Origin: Halorientalis salina
GTDB lineage: Archaea > Halobacteriota > Halobacteria > Halobacteriales > Haloarculaceae
Direction: 5' to 3'
DNA: 64,000 nucleotides
Assembly (NCBI RefSeq): GCF_005049285.1
Contig: NZ_SOSC01000008.1
Coordinates: forward strand, 62,001 to 126,000
Within the stretch, counting starts at the first letter, position 1. Each line of letters opens with the position of its first letter. Under the pieces are notes generated by a model that worked only from the letters and a program-made list of their open reading frames with translations, did no database searches and was not told the DNA's origin. Positions 43,334 through 51,783 of this stretch are shown here, in pieces. The translations under genes were made by a program, and so were the position numbers.

Positions 43334-44839
43334 CTACTGACTGCCCCGACTGGGATAGGTCGGGCTGATATTGACGTCGCCCGTCTCCCGACGGGGTCGG
43401 GACTCCAGCGCCTCGTAGAACCGTTCGGTGACGAACGTATCCAGGTCCGTCGATGGGGAGTCGTCGACCGGCGGTTCGTCGTCCGTCTCTCCGATCGGTG
43501 CGTCCGGATCGGTAGCGAGTGTCGTCTGGGCGACCGGGATCTGTGCGCCGGCCATGTCCGCGTGGCCCCCGGCGCTCCCGATCTGGTCGAACGCGTCCCG
43601 GAGCGCCTCGCCGAGGTCGAGGTCGGTTCCGCGAGCGCGACCCGACACGTAGATCACGCCGTCGATGACGCCGAAGACCACCGTCGCGATCACGTCTTCG
43701 AGGTCGAGCAACCGGTCGGCGGCCTGTGCGAGCGCGTCCCTGTCGTTGAGTTCGGGCACGCAACTCGTCAGGATCGCGCCGCGTCGCTCGCGGTTGCTGA
43801 TCGCGCTCGCGACCGTCTCCATCGTGTCGCTACTGATACTCGGGGACTCGATGCGTTCGAGGGTCCCGATGTCGGCGGTCGGAACGATGGACGCCGCCGC
43901 CTCGAAATCCGCGATGGAGACCTCGCGGCTGAAGTCCCTGGTATCGACGCGGATCCCGAAGAGGAGCGCCGTCGCGACGGTCTCGTCGAGCGCAATACCG
44001 AACTGCTGGAGGTACTGGACGAGGAGCGTGCTCGTTGCCCCGACACTGCTCCGGAGATCGACGAACCGGGCGTCGACTGGGGCCCGGGGCGGGTGATGGT
44101 CGATGACGATGTCGATGTCAGTATCGGTCGGTAACTGGTCGTTGACGCCCGGCCGCGAGTGATCGACCAGCGCGAACCCGCCGTACGAGTCGAGGTCCGA
44201 GTCGGGGTCGAGTCGGCACAGATCCAGGTCCAGCAGGTTGATGAACGCCCGGTTCTCCTGGTGGGAGATCCGACCGTAGTAACACACTTCGGCGTCGACG
44301 CCCAGCGACGTGGCGATCCGTTGTAACGCCACCGCGCTCGCGATGGCGTCGGGATCGGGATTGTCGTGGGTGACGATGGCCAGCGTCTCGTCGATGTCCC
44401 AGAACACCTGCCGGAGCTGCCGGATCTGGAGGCCCTCGTCGCCGATGCGGTCCATCAGGAACCCGGCCGTCGCCGTTCCAGGATCGACCACCCGGTCGGC
44501 CAGCGAACGCAGGTCTGCCACGACTTCCGCGTCCGGATCCTCGCCGGCGTAAGCAATCACCAGCGCATCCGGAAACGCCTGCCGGACGGCCTGGACGGCT
44601 CGCAGGTTCGTCAGCGCGTCCTCGTCGGCGACGAACACCGTTCCGACGTCGCCGGCCTGTTCCCTGAGCGTCCCGACAGCGATGCGTTCGACGTGGGTCG
44701 CGGGTACGCCCGCCTCGCGTAACCGCTCGACGCGTCGCTCCTCCTCGTCGATCACGAGCAGTGTCCCCGGATACTCCCCCATCACCTCGACGAGAGCGTG
44801 TCCGATAGACCCACACCCAACGACCAGCCGGGTGTCCAT
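43334..44839 (-). CDS. TrkA-N/DHH phosphoesterase
   Basis: A 501-residue protein with an N-terminal Rossmann domain (VVGCGSIGHALVEV, TrkA-N type, 1-115), a DHH domain (THDNPDPDAIASA, VDHSRPG, IVIDHHPP) and a DHHA1-type end with GSAGGHADMAGAQIP. DHH enzymes hydrolyse nanoRNA or cyclic dinucleotides such as c-di-AMP. Fusion to a nucleotide-binding domain suggests a ligand-controlled phosphodiesterase. A CTTTATTGG box lies 25-32 nt upstream. A CBS-ParB gene follows on the same strand. Confidence 0.9.
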   Translation of the reverse strand: MDTRLVVGCGSIGHALVEVMGEYPGTLLVIDEEERRVERLREAGVPATHVERIAVGTLREQAGDVGTVFVADEDALTNLRAVQAVRQAFPDALVIAYAGEDPDAEVVADLRSLADRVVDPGTATAGFLMDRIGDEGLQIRQLRQVFWDIDETLAIVTHDNPDPDAIASAVALQRIATSLGVDAEVCYYGRISHQENRAFINLLDLDLCRLDPDSDLDSYGGFALVDHSRPGVNDQLPTDTDIDIVIDHHPPRAPVDARFVDLRSSVGATSTLLVQYLQQFGIALDETVATALLFGIRVDTRDFSREVSIADFEAAASIVPTADIGTLERIESPSISSDTMETVASAISNRERRGAILTSCVPELNDRDALAQAADRLLDLEDVIATVVFGVIDGVIYVSGRARGTDLDLGEALRDAFDQIGSAGGHADMAGAQIPVAQTTLATDPDAPIGETDDEPPVDDSPSTDLDTFVTERFYEALESRPRRETGDVNISPTYPSRGSQ

Positions 44840-44938
44840 GCCCCTTCCTCGCCGCCCGAGGCCAATAAAGGCTAAGAAGCATCATTGACGGGAAAACCGA
44901 GACGACAAACCGCAACGGCCGTCCACGGAGCGGACGCG

Positions 44939-45367
44939 CTACTTCAGCCGTTCCTGGAGGAAGGAGGGATGGGCGGCCGGAACGCCGTCGATGGTGAGGA
45001 TGTCCTCGTTGATGACGTCGCCGAGCGCGTCCCCGTCGGTCGCGTGGACCTCGGCCATCAACATGTGGTCACCACTGGAGGTGTACAGCGCTTCGACCTC
45101 GTCGATGTCCTTTAGCTTCCGAGTCACCTCGACGTACCGTTCGCTCTCGACGTCCAGCCCCACGATGGCGATGGACTTCGAGGAGAGTTTCTTGGGGTCG
45201 ATGTCGGCCGAATAGCCGACGATGACGCCCTCTTCTTCCAGTTTCTGGATGTACTTCCGAACGGTCGGTTTGGATACGTCCGCCCGTTCGGCGATCTCGG
45301 CGTAGGAGGCCTGCGCATCTTCTTCGAGGACCGACAGGATGCGTTCCTCCGTGGACTCGACGGCCAT
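44939..45367 (-). CDS. lrpA1: Lrp/AsnC family regulator (LrpA1-like)
   Basis: A 142-residue Lrp protein. The N-terminal HTH (EERILSVLEEDAQASYAEIAERADVSKPTVRKYIQKLEEEGVI) is followed by a RAM ligand-binding domain (IVGLDVESERYVEV, SSGDHMLMAEV). Position beside porBA matches what I recall for Halobacterium lrpA1, which regulates aminotransferase genes. A TATTTTTTC box 26-34 nt upstream supports ATG 45367. The name is inferred from synteny and could be wrong. Confidence 0.85.
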   Translation of the reverse strand: MAVESTEERILSVLEEDAQASYAEIAERADVSKPTVRKYIQKLEEEGVIVGYSADIDPKKLSSKSIAIVGLDVESERYVEVTRKLKDIDEVEALYTSSGDHMLMAEVHATDGDALGDVINEDILTIDGVPAAHPSFLQERLK

Positions 45368-45472
45368 ATCAATAGGTTTTGCTTCCGCGAAAAAATACCT
45401 TCCGAATGCGAAAACCGGAGTGTTACCCACGGAATCTCGCTTCAGTGTCGCTGTAACCGGCCGTCGGATGGT

Positions 45473-46408
45473 TCACCGGTGGTAGTGCATCAGGTCGGCA
45501 GAGCGCTCCCACTCGGCGTCCTCGTCGAAGTACCGCTCGGCCAACGGGTCGTCGGGCATCTCGCCGACGGCGCGTTTCTCCTCGCCGTAGGACATGCGGT
45601 CGTCGTCGCGGTAGAAGCGACCGGTCAGCACCTCGCCCTCGTGCAGTTTGGACTCGACTTCGTACATCATCTTCCCGGCTTCCTCCCGGTCGGTCACGTC
45701 GAAGTCGTAGTCGTCGGACTGCTGGACGTCGACGTAGGGGACGTACTGTTTGGCGTCCTTGTTCCAGGTCGGACACTGGGTCAGGAAGTCGATGTGGGCG
45801 AAGCCGTCGTGTTCGATGGCTTCGGCGATGATCTCCTTGGCCTGGTTGGGGTTGACCGCCGCCGTCCGGGCGACGTAGGACGCCCCGGCGGTCAGACTCT
45901 GCGAGAGCGGGCGAATCGGCTGTTTGGCGCTCCCGTGTGGCTGGGTCTTGGACTTGTGGCCCTTGGGACTGGTCGGGGAGGTCTGGCCCTTTGTCAGCCC
46001 GAAGATCTCGTTGTTGAACACGATGTAGGTCATGTCGTGGTTCTCGCGGGCCGTGTGGATGAAGTGGTTCCCGCCGATGCCGTAGCCGTCGCCGTCACCG
46101 CCGGCCGCGATGACTTCCAGTCCGGGGTTGGCCAGTTTGGCGGCGCGGGCGACCGGCAGCGACCGGCCGTGGATGGTGTGGAACCCGTAGCTCTCGAAGT
46201 AGCTGTTGAGCTTGCCCGAACAGCCGATCCCGGTCACGAGCAGCGTCTCGTCTGGGGTCCGGCCCACCTCGGGCATGGCCTGTTTCAGCGCCTTCAGGAC
46301 GCCGAAGTCGCCACAGCCCGGGCACCACGTCGGTTGCGGTTCGATACCGGGCGTGAACTCGTCGCGGTCGATCTCCCGTTCCTCGTCGATTGCACTGAAT
46401 GCACTCAT
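45473..46408 (-). CDS. porB: Pyruvate:ferredoxin oxidoreductase subunit beta
   Basis: A 311-residue ThDP subunit of a 2-oxoacid:ferredoxin oxidoreductase. PTWCPGCGDFGVL and GIGCSGKLN supply Fe-S/ThDP region motifs, and GGDGDGYGIGGNHFIH the GDG cofactor motif. It accepts pyruvate (or 2-oxoglutarate) and gives acyl-CoA, CO2 and reduced ferredoxin with the alpha subunit encoded 2 bp upstream. Length and the neighbouring LrpA1-like gene match the haloarchaeal Por enzyme rather than Kor. Substrate choice is inferred. Confidence 0.88.
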   Translation of the reverse strand: MSAFSAIDEEREIDRDEFTPGIEPQPTWCPGCGDFGVLKALKQAMPEVGRTPDETLLVTGIGCSGKLNSYFESYGFHTIHGRSLPVARAAKLANPGLEVIAAGGDGDGYGIGGNHFIHTARENHDMTYIVFNNEIFGLTKGQTSPTSPKGHKSKTQPHGSAKQPIRPLSQSLTAGASYVARTAAVNPNQAKEIIAEAIEHDGFAHIDFLTQCPTWNKDAKQYVPYVDVQQSDDYDFDVTDREEAGKMMYEVESKLHEGEVLTGRFYRDDDRMSYGEEKRAVGEMPDDPLAERYFDEDAEWERSADLMHYHR

Positions 46409-46410
46409 TG

Positions 46411-48303
46411 TTAGTCACCTGCTGCTGGGACGAATTTCGTTCCCTCGGGGACGTCCGGTGCCCCGTCGACGGTCCGCTCGAACCCCTCGACGACCTCGTA
46501 GGGCTCGAAGGGTTCGCCATTGTATTTCAGGAAACTGTTGAGTTTCGGGCCGAACCGGCCCAGTTCCTTCTGGGTCAGCCCGCGGAACTGCGCGGTCGCG
46601 TTCATCTCGACGACCAGACACTCCTCGACGGATTCGATGAACTCGGTGACCTCCGCTTCTGGGTAGGGCATCAGGTCGCTCACGCCCAGTGCCTTCACCG
46701 AGTGGCCGGCGTCGTTGAGCCGGTCGACGGCCTCGAAGACGGTGTCCTGGTGGCTGCCCCAGACCATGATGCCGTACTCGGCCGTGTCGGGGCCGTAGTA
46801 GGTCTGGTGTGAGTCGTCGGCCCCGTCGAGTTCCTCCCGGATCGTATCGAGTTTGCCGAGGCGACGGTCCATCTGGCGGACCCGGTTCTCGGTGTCCTCG
46901 CTGATGTGACCTTCCGGCGAGTGTTCGTTCCCCGTCGCGAGGAAGCGTCCGCCCTTCTGGCCGGGCACGGAGCGGGGACTGACGCCGTTCTCGTCGCCCT
47001 CGCCGAACCGCTGGAACTTCCCGGAGGCGTGGTGTGCGGCCTCGGCGATCTCCTCCTCGGTCATGGTCGTGCCGGGGTCGGCGTTGGGCTCCCGGTCGAA
47101 GAAGGACTCGTCGACGTTGCGCAGTTCGCCCTGGAGTTTCTGGTCGTACACCAGGATCGACGGGATCTGGTACTCGTAGGCGATGCGGAACGCCGCCCGG
47201 ATCTGGTCGTAACACTCCCGGATGTTCCCGGGGGCGAAGACGACCCGCGTGGAGTCGCCCTGACTCGTATAGAGGACGTGTTCCAGGTCGGCCTGTTCGG
47301 GTTTGGTCGGCATCCCGGTCGAGGGACCGGCACGCATCGCCTCGATGAGGACGAGCGGCGTCTCGGTCATCTCCGCGAGTCCGAGCGGTTCGGACATCAG
47401 CGCGAAGCCACCGCCGGAGGAGCCGGACATGGCCTTGACGCCGGTGTGGGACGCGCCGATGGCCAGCGCCGCGGCGGCGATCTCGTCTTCGACCTGCTCG
47501 GAGATCCCGCCGATATCCGGCAGGTGCTGGGACATGATGGTGAACACGTCCGTCCAGGGCGTCATCGGATAGCCGGCGATGAACCGACAGCCCTCGTCGA
47601 TGGCCCCGTAGGCGATGGCGTTCGATCCCGACAGCAGGACCTGCTGTTCGTCGTGTTCGCCTGTAGGCGCGCGCAGGTCGTGGGTGAACTCGTAGTTGTC
47701 TTTGACGTCCTCGTAGGCCTCTTCGAGGATCTGGAGGTTGGCCTCCAGCACGTCGCCGGACATGGCGTCTTCCATCAGGTCCTCGATGTGCGTGATGTCC
47801 ATGTCCAGCAGGGCCGCCGTCGCGCCGACGCCGGCGGTGTTGCGCATGACTTCGCGGCCGTGTTCGCGTGCCAGGCCCCGGAGATCGAGGGGGTACACGT
47901 GCCAGTCGTTCTCCTCGGCGCGTTCGTTCAGGTTCGCGACGTCATCGCCCTCCAACAGTCCCTCGTCGTAGACGATAACCCCGCCCTCGTTCAGTTCGTC
48001 CAGGTTCTCCGTGAGGGGCTTTACCTCCTCGTCCCCGTAGAAGGCGTCCTCCGAGGGGTTGCGGGCGAAGCTGTCACCGAGTGCCAGCAGGAAGTTGAAC
48101 CCGTCACCGCGCGAACGGACTGGCTCGGAGTCCGCGCGGACCTCGACGTACGTGTGCCCGCCGCGGATCCGCGACGGATAGTGTCGGTGTGTGAATACGT
48201 TTAAACCGGCTCGCATCAGGGCTTTCGCGAAGTTCTGACTCGTCGAATCGATTCCGTCCCCGGAACCGCCCGCGATTCGCCACATCAATTCCGTGTCTGT
48301 CAT
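46411..48303 (-). CDS. porA: Pyruvate:ferredoxin oxidoreductase subunit alpha
   Basis: A 630-residue fused gamma/alpha subunit. The N-terminal part (LMWRIAGGSGDGIDSTSQNFAKALM) is the CoA/gamma domain, and the middle and C-terminal parts (CRFIAGYPMTPWTDVF, GASHTGVKAMSGSSGGGFALMSEPLGLAE) the alpha domain. With PorB it oxidatively decarboxylates pyruvate to acetyl-CoA for the TCA cycle. The start ATG at 48303 precedes MTDTELMW. porB follows after 2 bp, one operon. The haloarchaeal enzyme lacks a separate delta ferredoxin subunit. Confidence 0.9.
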   Translation of the reverse strand: MTDTELMWRIAGGSGDGIDSTSQNFAKALMRAGLNVFTHRHYPSRIRGGHTYVEVRADSEPVRSRGDGFNFLLALGDSFARNPSEDAFYGDEEVKPLTENLDELNEGGVIVYDEGLLEGDDVANLNERAEENDWHVYPLDLRGLAREHGREVMRNTAGVGATAALLDMDITHIEDLMEDAMSGDVLEANLQILEEAYEDVKDNYEFTHDLRAPTGEHDEQQVLLSGSNAIAYGAIDEGCRFIAGYPMTPWTDVFTIMSQHLPDIGGISEQVEDEIAAAALAIGASHTGVKAMSGSSGGGFALMSEPLGLAEMTETPLVLIEAMRAGPSTGMPTKPEQADLEHVLYTSQGDSTRVVFAPGNIRECYDQIRAAFRIAYEYQIPSILVYDQKLQGELRNVDESFFDREPNADPGTTMTEEEIAEAAHHASGKFQRFGEGDENGVSPRSVPGQKGGRFLATGNEHSPEGHISEDTENRVRQMDRRLGKLDTIREELDGADDSHQTYYGPDTAEYGIMVWGSHQDTVFEAVDRLNDAGHSVKALGVSDLMPYPEAEVTEFIESVEECLVVEMNATAQFRGLTQKELGRFGPKLNSFLKYNGEPFEPYEVVEGFERTVDGAPDVPEGTKFVPAAGD

Positions 48304-48520
48304 GATAAATCATCGGCCGCGGTCGGCCGTCGTATACGGAAAACGGTTCGCCGTGGTCAAAGAGTTTGCGACCCGTTAGCACGAATTAATAATGACAGTT
48401 TACGGAAACGAGCAGGGACGTTCGTGAACAACTGGTCGGTAGTTGGGGCGTTTCCATAGGTGGATCGACGGTGCCGCACAAACCCTAAGAGGCGTGGCTG
48501 CGGAGCTAGACGGGAGGCGC

Positions 48521-49333
48521 ATGTCCCTTTCGGAACTCATCGCCGGCGTCGAGAATCACGAAAAGACGCTGACGGTGTTCAACGCGGACGAATCGGTGAC
48601 GGCCGAGTTGCGCGACCAGTTCGCCGACCGGAACGTGACCGTCGAAAGCGAGTCGACGCCGAGCGGCAAGCCCGGCGAGTTCGTCACGATCAGCGAGGAC
48701 GGCGAGGTACTGACTGCGACCAGCATCGCCGATCTCAAGTCGATGCTCGCGGACGAAGACGCGGCCATCGGCCTCTCGGAGAGTCCGTATCGGTCCCTGT
48801 TGGAATACCTGGACGAGACGATGTTCACGTCCTGGAGCATCGATCAGATGGTCGCGGCCTCCCGGGAGATCGAGGACCGGGCCTGGCGGGTCGGCGAGGG
48901 TGAAATCCACGCGGGGTTTCAGTACCTCTCGACGCTCCGGGGAGAGCTCCCGGTCTACGAGCGGCTGGGCTCGAAACGCCTCGACGTCCACGCCTACGCC
49001 GTCCCCGACGAGGACCCGCCAAAGAACCGCGGCTTCACGCTCCACATCGAGCGAGCCGAAGAGATCGAACGGTCCTGGTTCGTCGTCTTCGACGGCGGGG
49101 AGTCTGCGATGGCCCGGGCACCCGACGACGGCGAGGCAGAGAGCCATCCGGGCCGTTCAGGCGGGCACCGATCGGACACCGGTGATCGGAACGCGGCCGA
49201 CGACAACAAGTGTGCGCTGCTGGCCGAGGAGCGCGCGCCCCGCGAGTTCTACGGCTTCTGGACGTACGACCCCGATACCGTCGACTGGATCCTCGACTAC
49301 CTAGACTCGACGTACGGCGTCGTCGAGCAGTGA
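48521..49333 (+). CDS. DICT sensory-domain protein
   Basis: A 270-residue soluble protein. MSLSELIAGVENHEKTLTVFNAD at the start and DETMFTSWSIDQMVAASREIEDRAWRVG in the middle match the DICT domain, named for its occurrence with diguanylate cyclases and two-component systems. The end (FYGFWTYDPDTVDWILDYL) is conserved in haloarchaeal stand-alone versions. A histidine kinase gene begins about 50 bp downstream in the same direction, so the pair could act together. ATG 48521 is used; the frame continues upstream without the motif. The ligand is unknown. Confidence 0.83.
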   Translation: MSLSELIAGVENHEKTLTVFNADESVTAELRDQFADRNVTVESESTPSGKPGEFVTISEDGEVLTATSIADLKSMLADEDAAIGLSESPYRSLLEYLDETMFTSWSIDQMVAASREIEDRAWRVGEGEIHAGFQYLSTLRGELPVYERLGSKRLDVHAYAVPDEDPPKNRGFTLHIERAEEIERSWFVVFDGGESAMARAPDDGEAESHPGRSGGHRSDTGDRNAADDNKCALLAEERAPREFYGFWTYDPDTVDWILDYLDSTYGVVEQ

Positions 49334-49384
49334 CCTCGGCCCATACTAACCTGTTTGGCCCCACCTTTGTCCGGATAGCGAGAG

Positions 49385-50440
49385 ATGTGGATCGTAATGA
49401 ATTCGAAGCGACTGCTGGCCGGGGCCTCGGTCGCCCTGACCGGTCTCGGAATCTTGCTCCCGACAGTCGGTGTGTTAGCCGGTGGCAGCGTCGGTCTCGT
49501 CGGCGGGATCATCGCCGGCTTCGGTACCGTCCTCGGGATCGCCTTGCTGGCGGGCGGTGGCTGGCTCGCCCAGTCGGATATCGACGGGAATCACGCGTTG
49601 CGCGTGGCCGGCTGGAACCTGCTGGGCATCGTCGCGCTCGGGAGCGTCCTCGTCCTGGTTTCGCTGTTTCCGGGCGCGATGCTCCCGATGTTCGTCCTCG
49701 CCGTCATCATGGGCGTCAGCGCCGTCGCGCACGTACTCATCGGTATCAACGACGTCCGACGGATTCGCGTGACGGAACTGGCCACAGAGCGGGAGAAACT
49801 CGCGGTGTTGAACCGGCTGACGCGCCACAACCTCCGCAACGACACGCAGGTCCTCCTGAGCCTCGCCGATCTGCTCGAAGCACGCACGGACGACGGAGAA
49901 CTGGCGTCCCTGGCCGAACGCCTCCAGAACAAATCCGCGGACATCGCCGGAATCGGTAAGAACCTGACGCAGTTCCAGCGGGCGATCGATCACGAGCCGT
50001 CCCAGGACCGGCACCTCGACCTCGGCCCGCTCGTCGACGGGGCCGTCGACGACGCCCAGTCGGCGCACCCGGACGCGAGCTTCGACGTCGAGGTACCTGC
50101 GGACGCGGCGGTCCGGGCCGACGAACACCTGGCAGTCGCGGTCGAACACCTGCTCGACAACGCCGCCCGGTACGACGAGAGCAACCGTCCCGAAGTCAGC
50201 GTGACCGCCAGAGAGAACGGCGGGAGTACCGACCTCTCCGTGGGCGACGACGGGCCGGGGATTCCCGACACCGAGCGGGCGATCATCACCGGCGAGCAGG
50301 AGATCACCCAGCTCGAACACGGGAGCGGACTCGGGCTCTGGGTCGTCAAAGCGATCACCGAGTCCTACGGCGGGTCCCTCTCCATCGAGACGCCGGAGTC
50401 GGGGGGCACGAACGTGACGCTCTCGATCCCGACCGCCTGA
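49385..50440 (+). CDS. Membrane histidine kinase (4 TM, HATPase)
   Basis: A 351-residue kinase with four hydrophobic helices in the first 125 residues and then a compact kinase core: H-box NRLTRHNLRNDTQ, N-box EHLLDNAARYDESN, G-boxes GDDGPGIP and LEHGSGLGLWVV. It has no PAS or extracellular domain, so it may sense the membrane or a partner protein. It follows the DICT gene in the same direction. ATG 49397 (MNSKRLL) is an alternative start. Confidence 0.9.
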   Translation: MWIVMNSKRLLAGASVALTGLGILLPTVGVLAGGSVGLVGGIIAGFGTVLGIALLAGGGWLAQSDIDGNHALRVAGWNLLGIVALGSVLVLVSLFPGAMLPMFVLAVIMGVSAVAHVLIGINDVRRIRVTELATEREKLAVLNRLTRHNLRNDTQVLLSLADLLEARTDDGELASLAERLQNKSADIAGIGKNLTQFQRAIDHEPSQDRHLDLGPLVDGAVDDAQSAHPDASFDVEVPADAAVRADEHLAVAVEHLLDNAARYDESNRPEVSVTARENGGSTDLSVGDDGPGIPDTERAIITGEQEITQLEHGSGLGLWVVKAITESYGGSLSIETPESGGTNVTLSIPTA

Positions 50441-50458
50441 TTCGCCGGACTCACCTGC

Positions 50459-51607
50459 CTACCACTGGCCGTAGATGAGGTTGCGCTGGATGTCGTTGGC
50501 TCCCTCGTAGATGACCGGGATGCGAACGTCCCGGTACACCCGTGAGATGCGGTTTTCCGTCAGCACGGACCGACCGCCGTGGAGTTGCATCCCGCGTTCG
50601 GCGCACATATTGGCCGTTTCCGTAGATTTGACCTTCGCCTGGGCGGCCCAGAGGCCGGCGTTGTCGTCGTTCTCGACTTTCTCGCAGGCGCGCCAATTGA
50701 GCGCGCGAGCGCTCTCGAACTCCATGCGCATGTCCGCCAGCGTGTGCTGGACCGCCTGGAACTCACTGACGTCGCGGCCGAACGCCGACCGGCCGTGAAC
50801 GAACTCGTAGGCCTCTTCGATGGCCGCGGCGGCCAACCCGAGACCGTGGCCACCGACGACGGTCCGGCCGTGATTGAAGAAGTCCGCGAGCATGTAGAAC
50901 CCGGCCCCCTCGTTGCCGATGAGGTGATCTTCGGGGATCCGACAGTCTTCGAAGGTGATGTGGGCCTGTTTGGAGGCGCGAAAGCCCATCTTCTCGGGGA
51001 TGTGTTCGGCCTCGTAGCCGTCGGCGTCCGTGGGCACGACGAACAGCGAGAAGTTGCCGTACCTGTTTTCCTCGTCGTCGCCCGTCTTCGCGTAGAGGGT
51101 GATCCAGTCGGCCTCCACGCCGTTGCCGATCCAGTACTTCTCGCCGTCGATGACCCACTCGTCCCCGTCCTTTGTCGCCGTGGTCTCCATCCCTGCCAGG
51201 TCGCTTTCGGTCTCGGGTTCGGAGACGCCAAGTCCGGTGCGCTGGTCGTTCTCGGCGACGGGCCGCAGGAACTCCTCTTTCTGCCACTCCTCCCCGTACT
51301 CCTGGAGCATCTCCGCGCCGAAACTGGCGAGTTGGAGGGTCAGGGCGATGCCGGCGTCGGCCCGATAGAACTCCTCGGCCATGGCCAGAATCTCCGTCAG
51401 CGAGAAGCCCCGCCCGCCGTACTCCTCGCTGATGTCCTGGGCGACCAGTCCCGCGTCCATCCCGGCCTGCAGGACGTCCTCGGGGTACTCCCCGGACTCG
51501 TAGTAGTCGGCGGCGTTGGGTTCGATGTGTTCGGCCGCGAACTCCCGTGCCTCCTGTTTCACCTCGTGTGCGTGTTCCGGGACGATGTCGTCGGTCAGTA
51601 GCTCCAT
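50459..51607 (-). CDS. Acyl-CoA dehydrogenase
   Basis: A 382-residue FAD enzyme of the acyl-CoA dehydrogenase family: GLGVSEPETESDLAGMETTA and WIGNG bind FAD, and VIYEGANDIQRNL at the C-terminus holds the catalytic base Glu368. It oxidises acyl-CoA to enoyl-CoA and passes electrons to ETF. The start ATG 51607 is supported by GTTTATCC 25-33 nt upstream (minus strand). Chain length is uncertain. It would supply the enoyl-CoA hydratases of this window. Confidence 0.93.
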   Translation of the reverse strand: MELLTDDIVPEHAHEVKQEAREFAAEHIEPNAADYYESGEYPEDVLQAGMDAGLVAQDISEEYGGRGFSLTEILAMAEEFYRADAGIALTLQLASFGAEMLQEYGEEWQKEEFLRPVAENDQRTGLGVSEPETESDLAGMETTATKDGDEWVIDGEKYWIGNGVEADWITLYAKTGDDEENRYGNFSLFVVPTDADGYEAEHIPEKMGFRASKQAHITFEDCRIPEDHLIGNEGAGFYMLADFFNHGRTVVGGHGLGLAAAAIEEAYEFVHGRSAFGRDVSEFQAVQHTLADMRMEFESARALNWRACEKVENDDNAGLWAAQAKVKSTETANMCAERGMQLHGGRSVLTENRISRVYRDVRIPVIYEGANDIQRNLIYGQW

Positions 51608-51730
51608 GCCTACGAGTACCAAGGGACGTGGCAGGATAAACCTCTGGAACACTGGAAAGTCAAAACGGAGTTGCAGTTTACTCTGGAAACTGATACGGTC
51701 GAGACACTACCGAGTGTATGCACGAAAGTC

Positions 51731-51738
51731 AAAAAAAA
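51731..51738 (-). terminator. T8 terminator after acyl-CoA ligase
   Basis: An A8 run on the plus strand gives eight T residues on the minus strand, 46 nt after the stop of the acyl-CoA ligase at 51784, before the acyl-CoA dehydrogenase promoter. Confidence 0.55.
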
Positions 51739-51783
51739 GCGTGGTCGTGATCGGCGGTCGTCGATGCTCGGAAGCCCGAGTCG

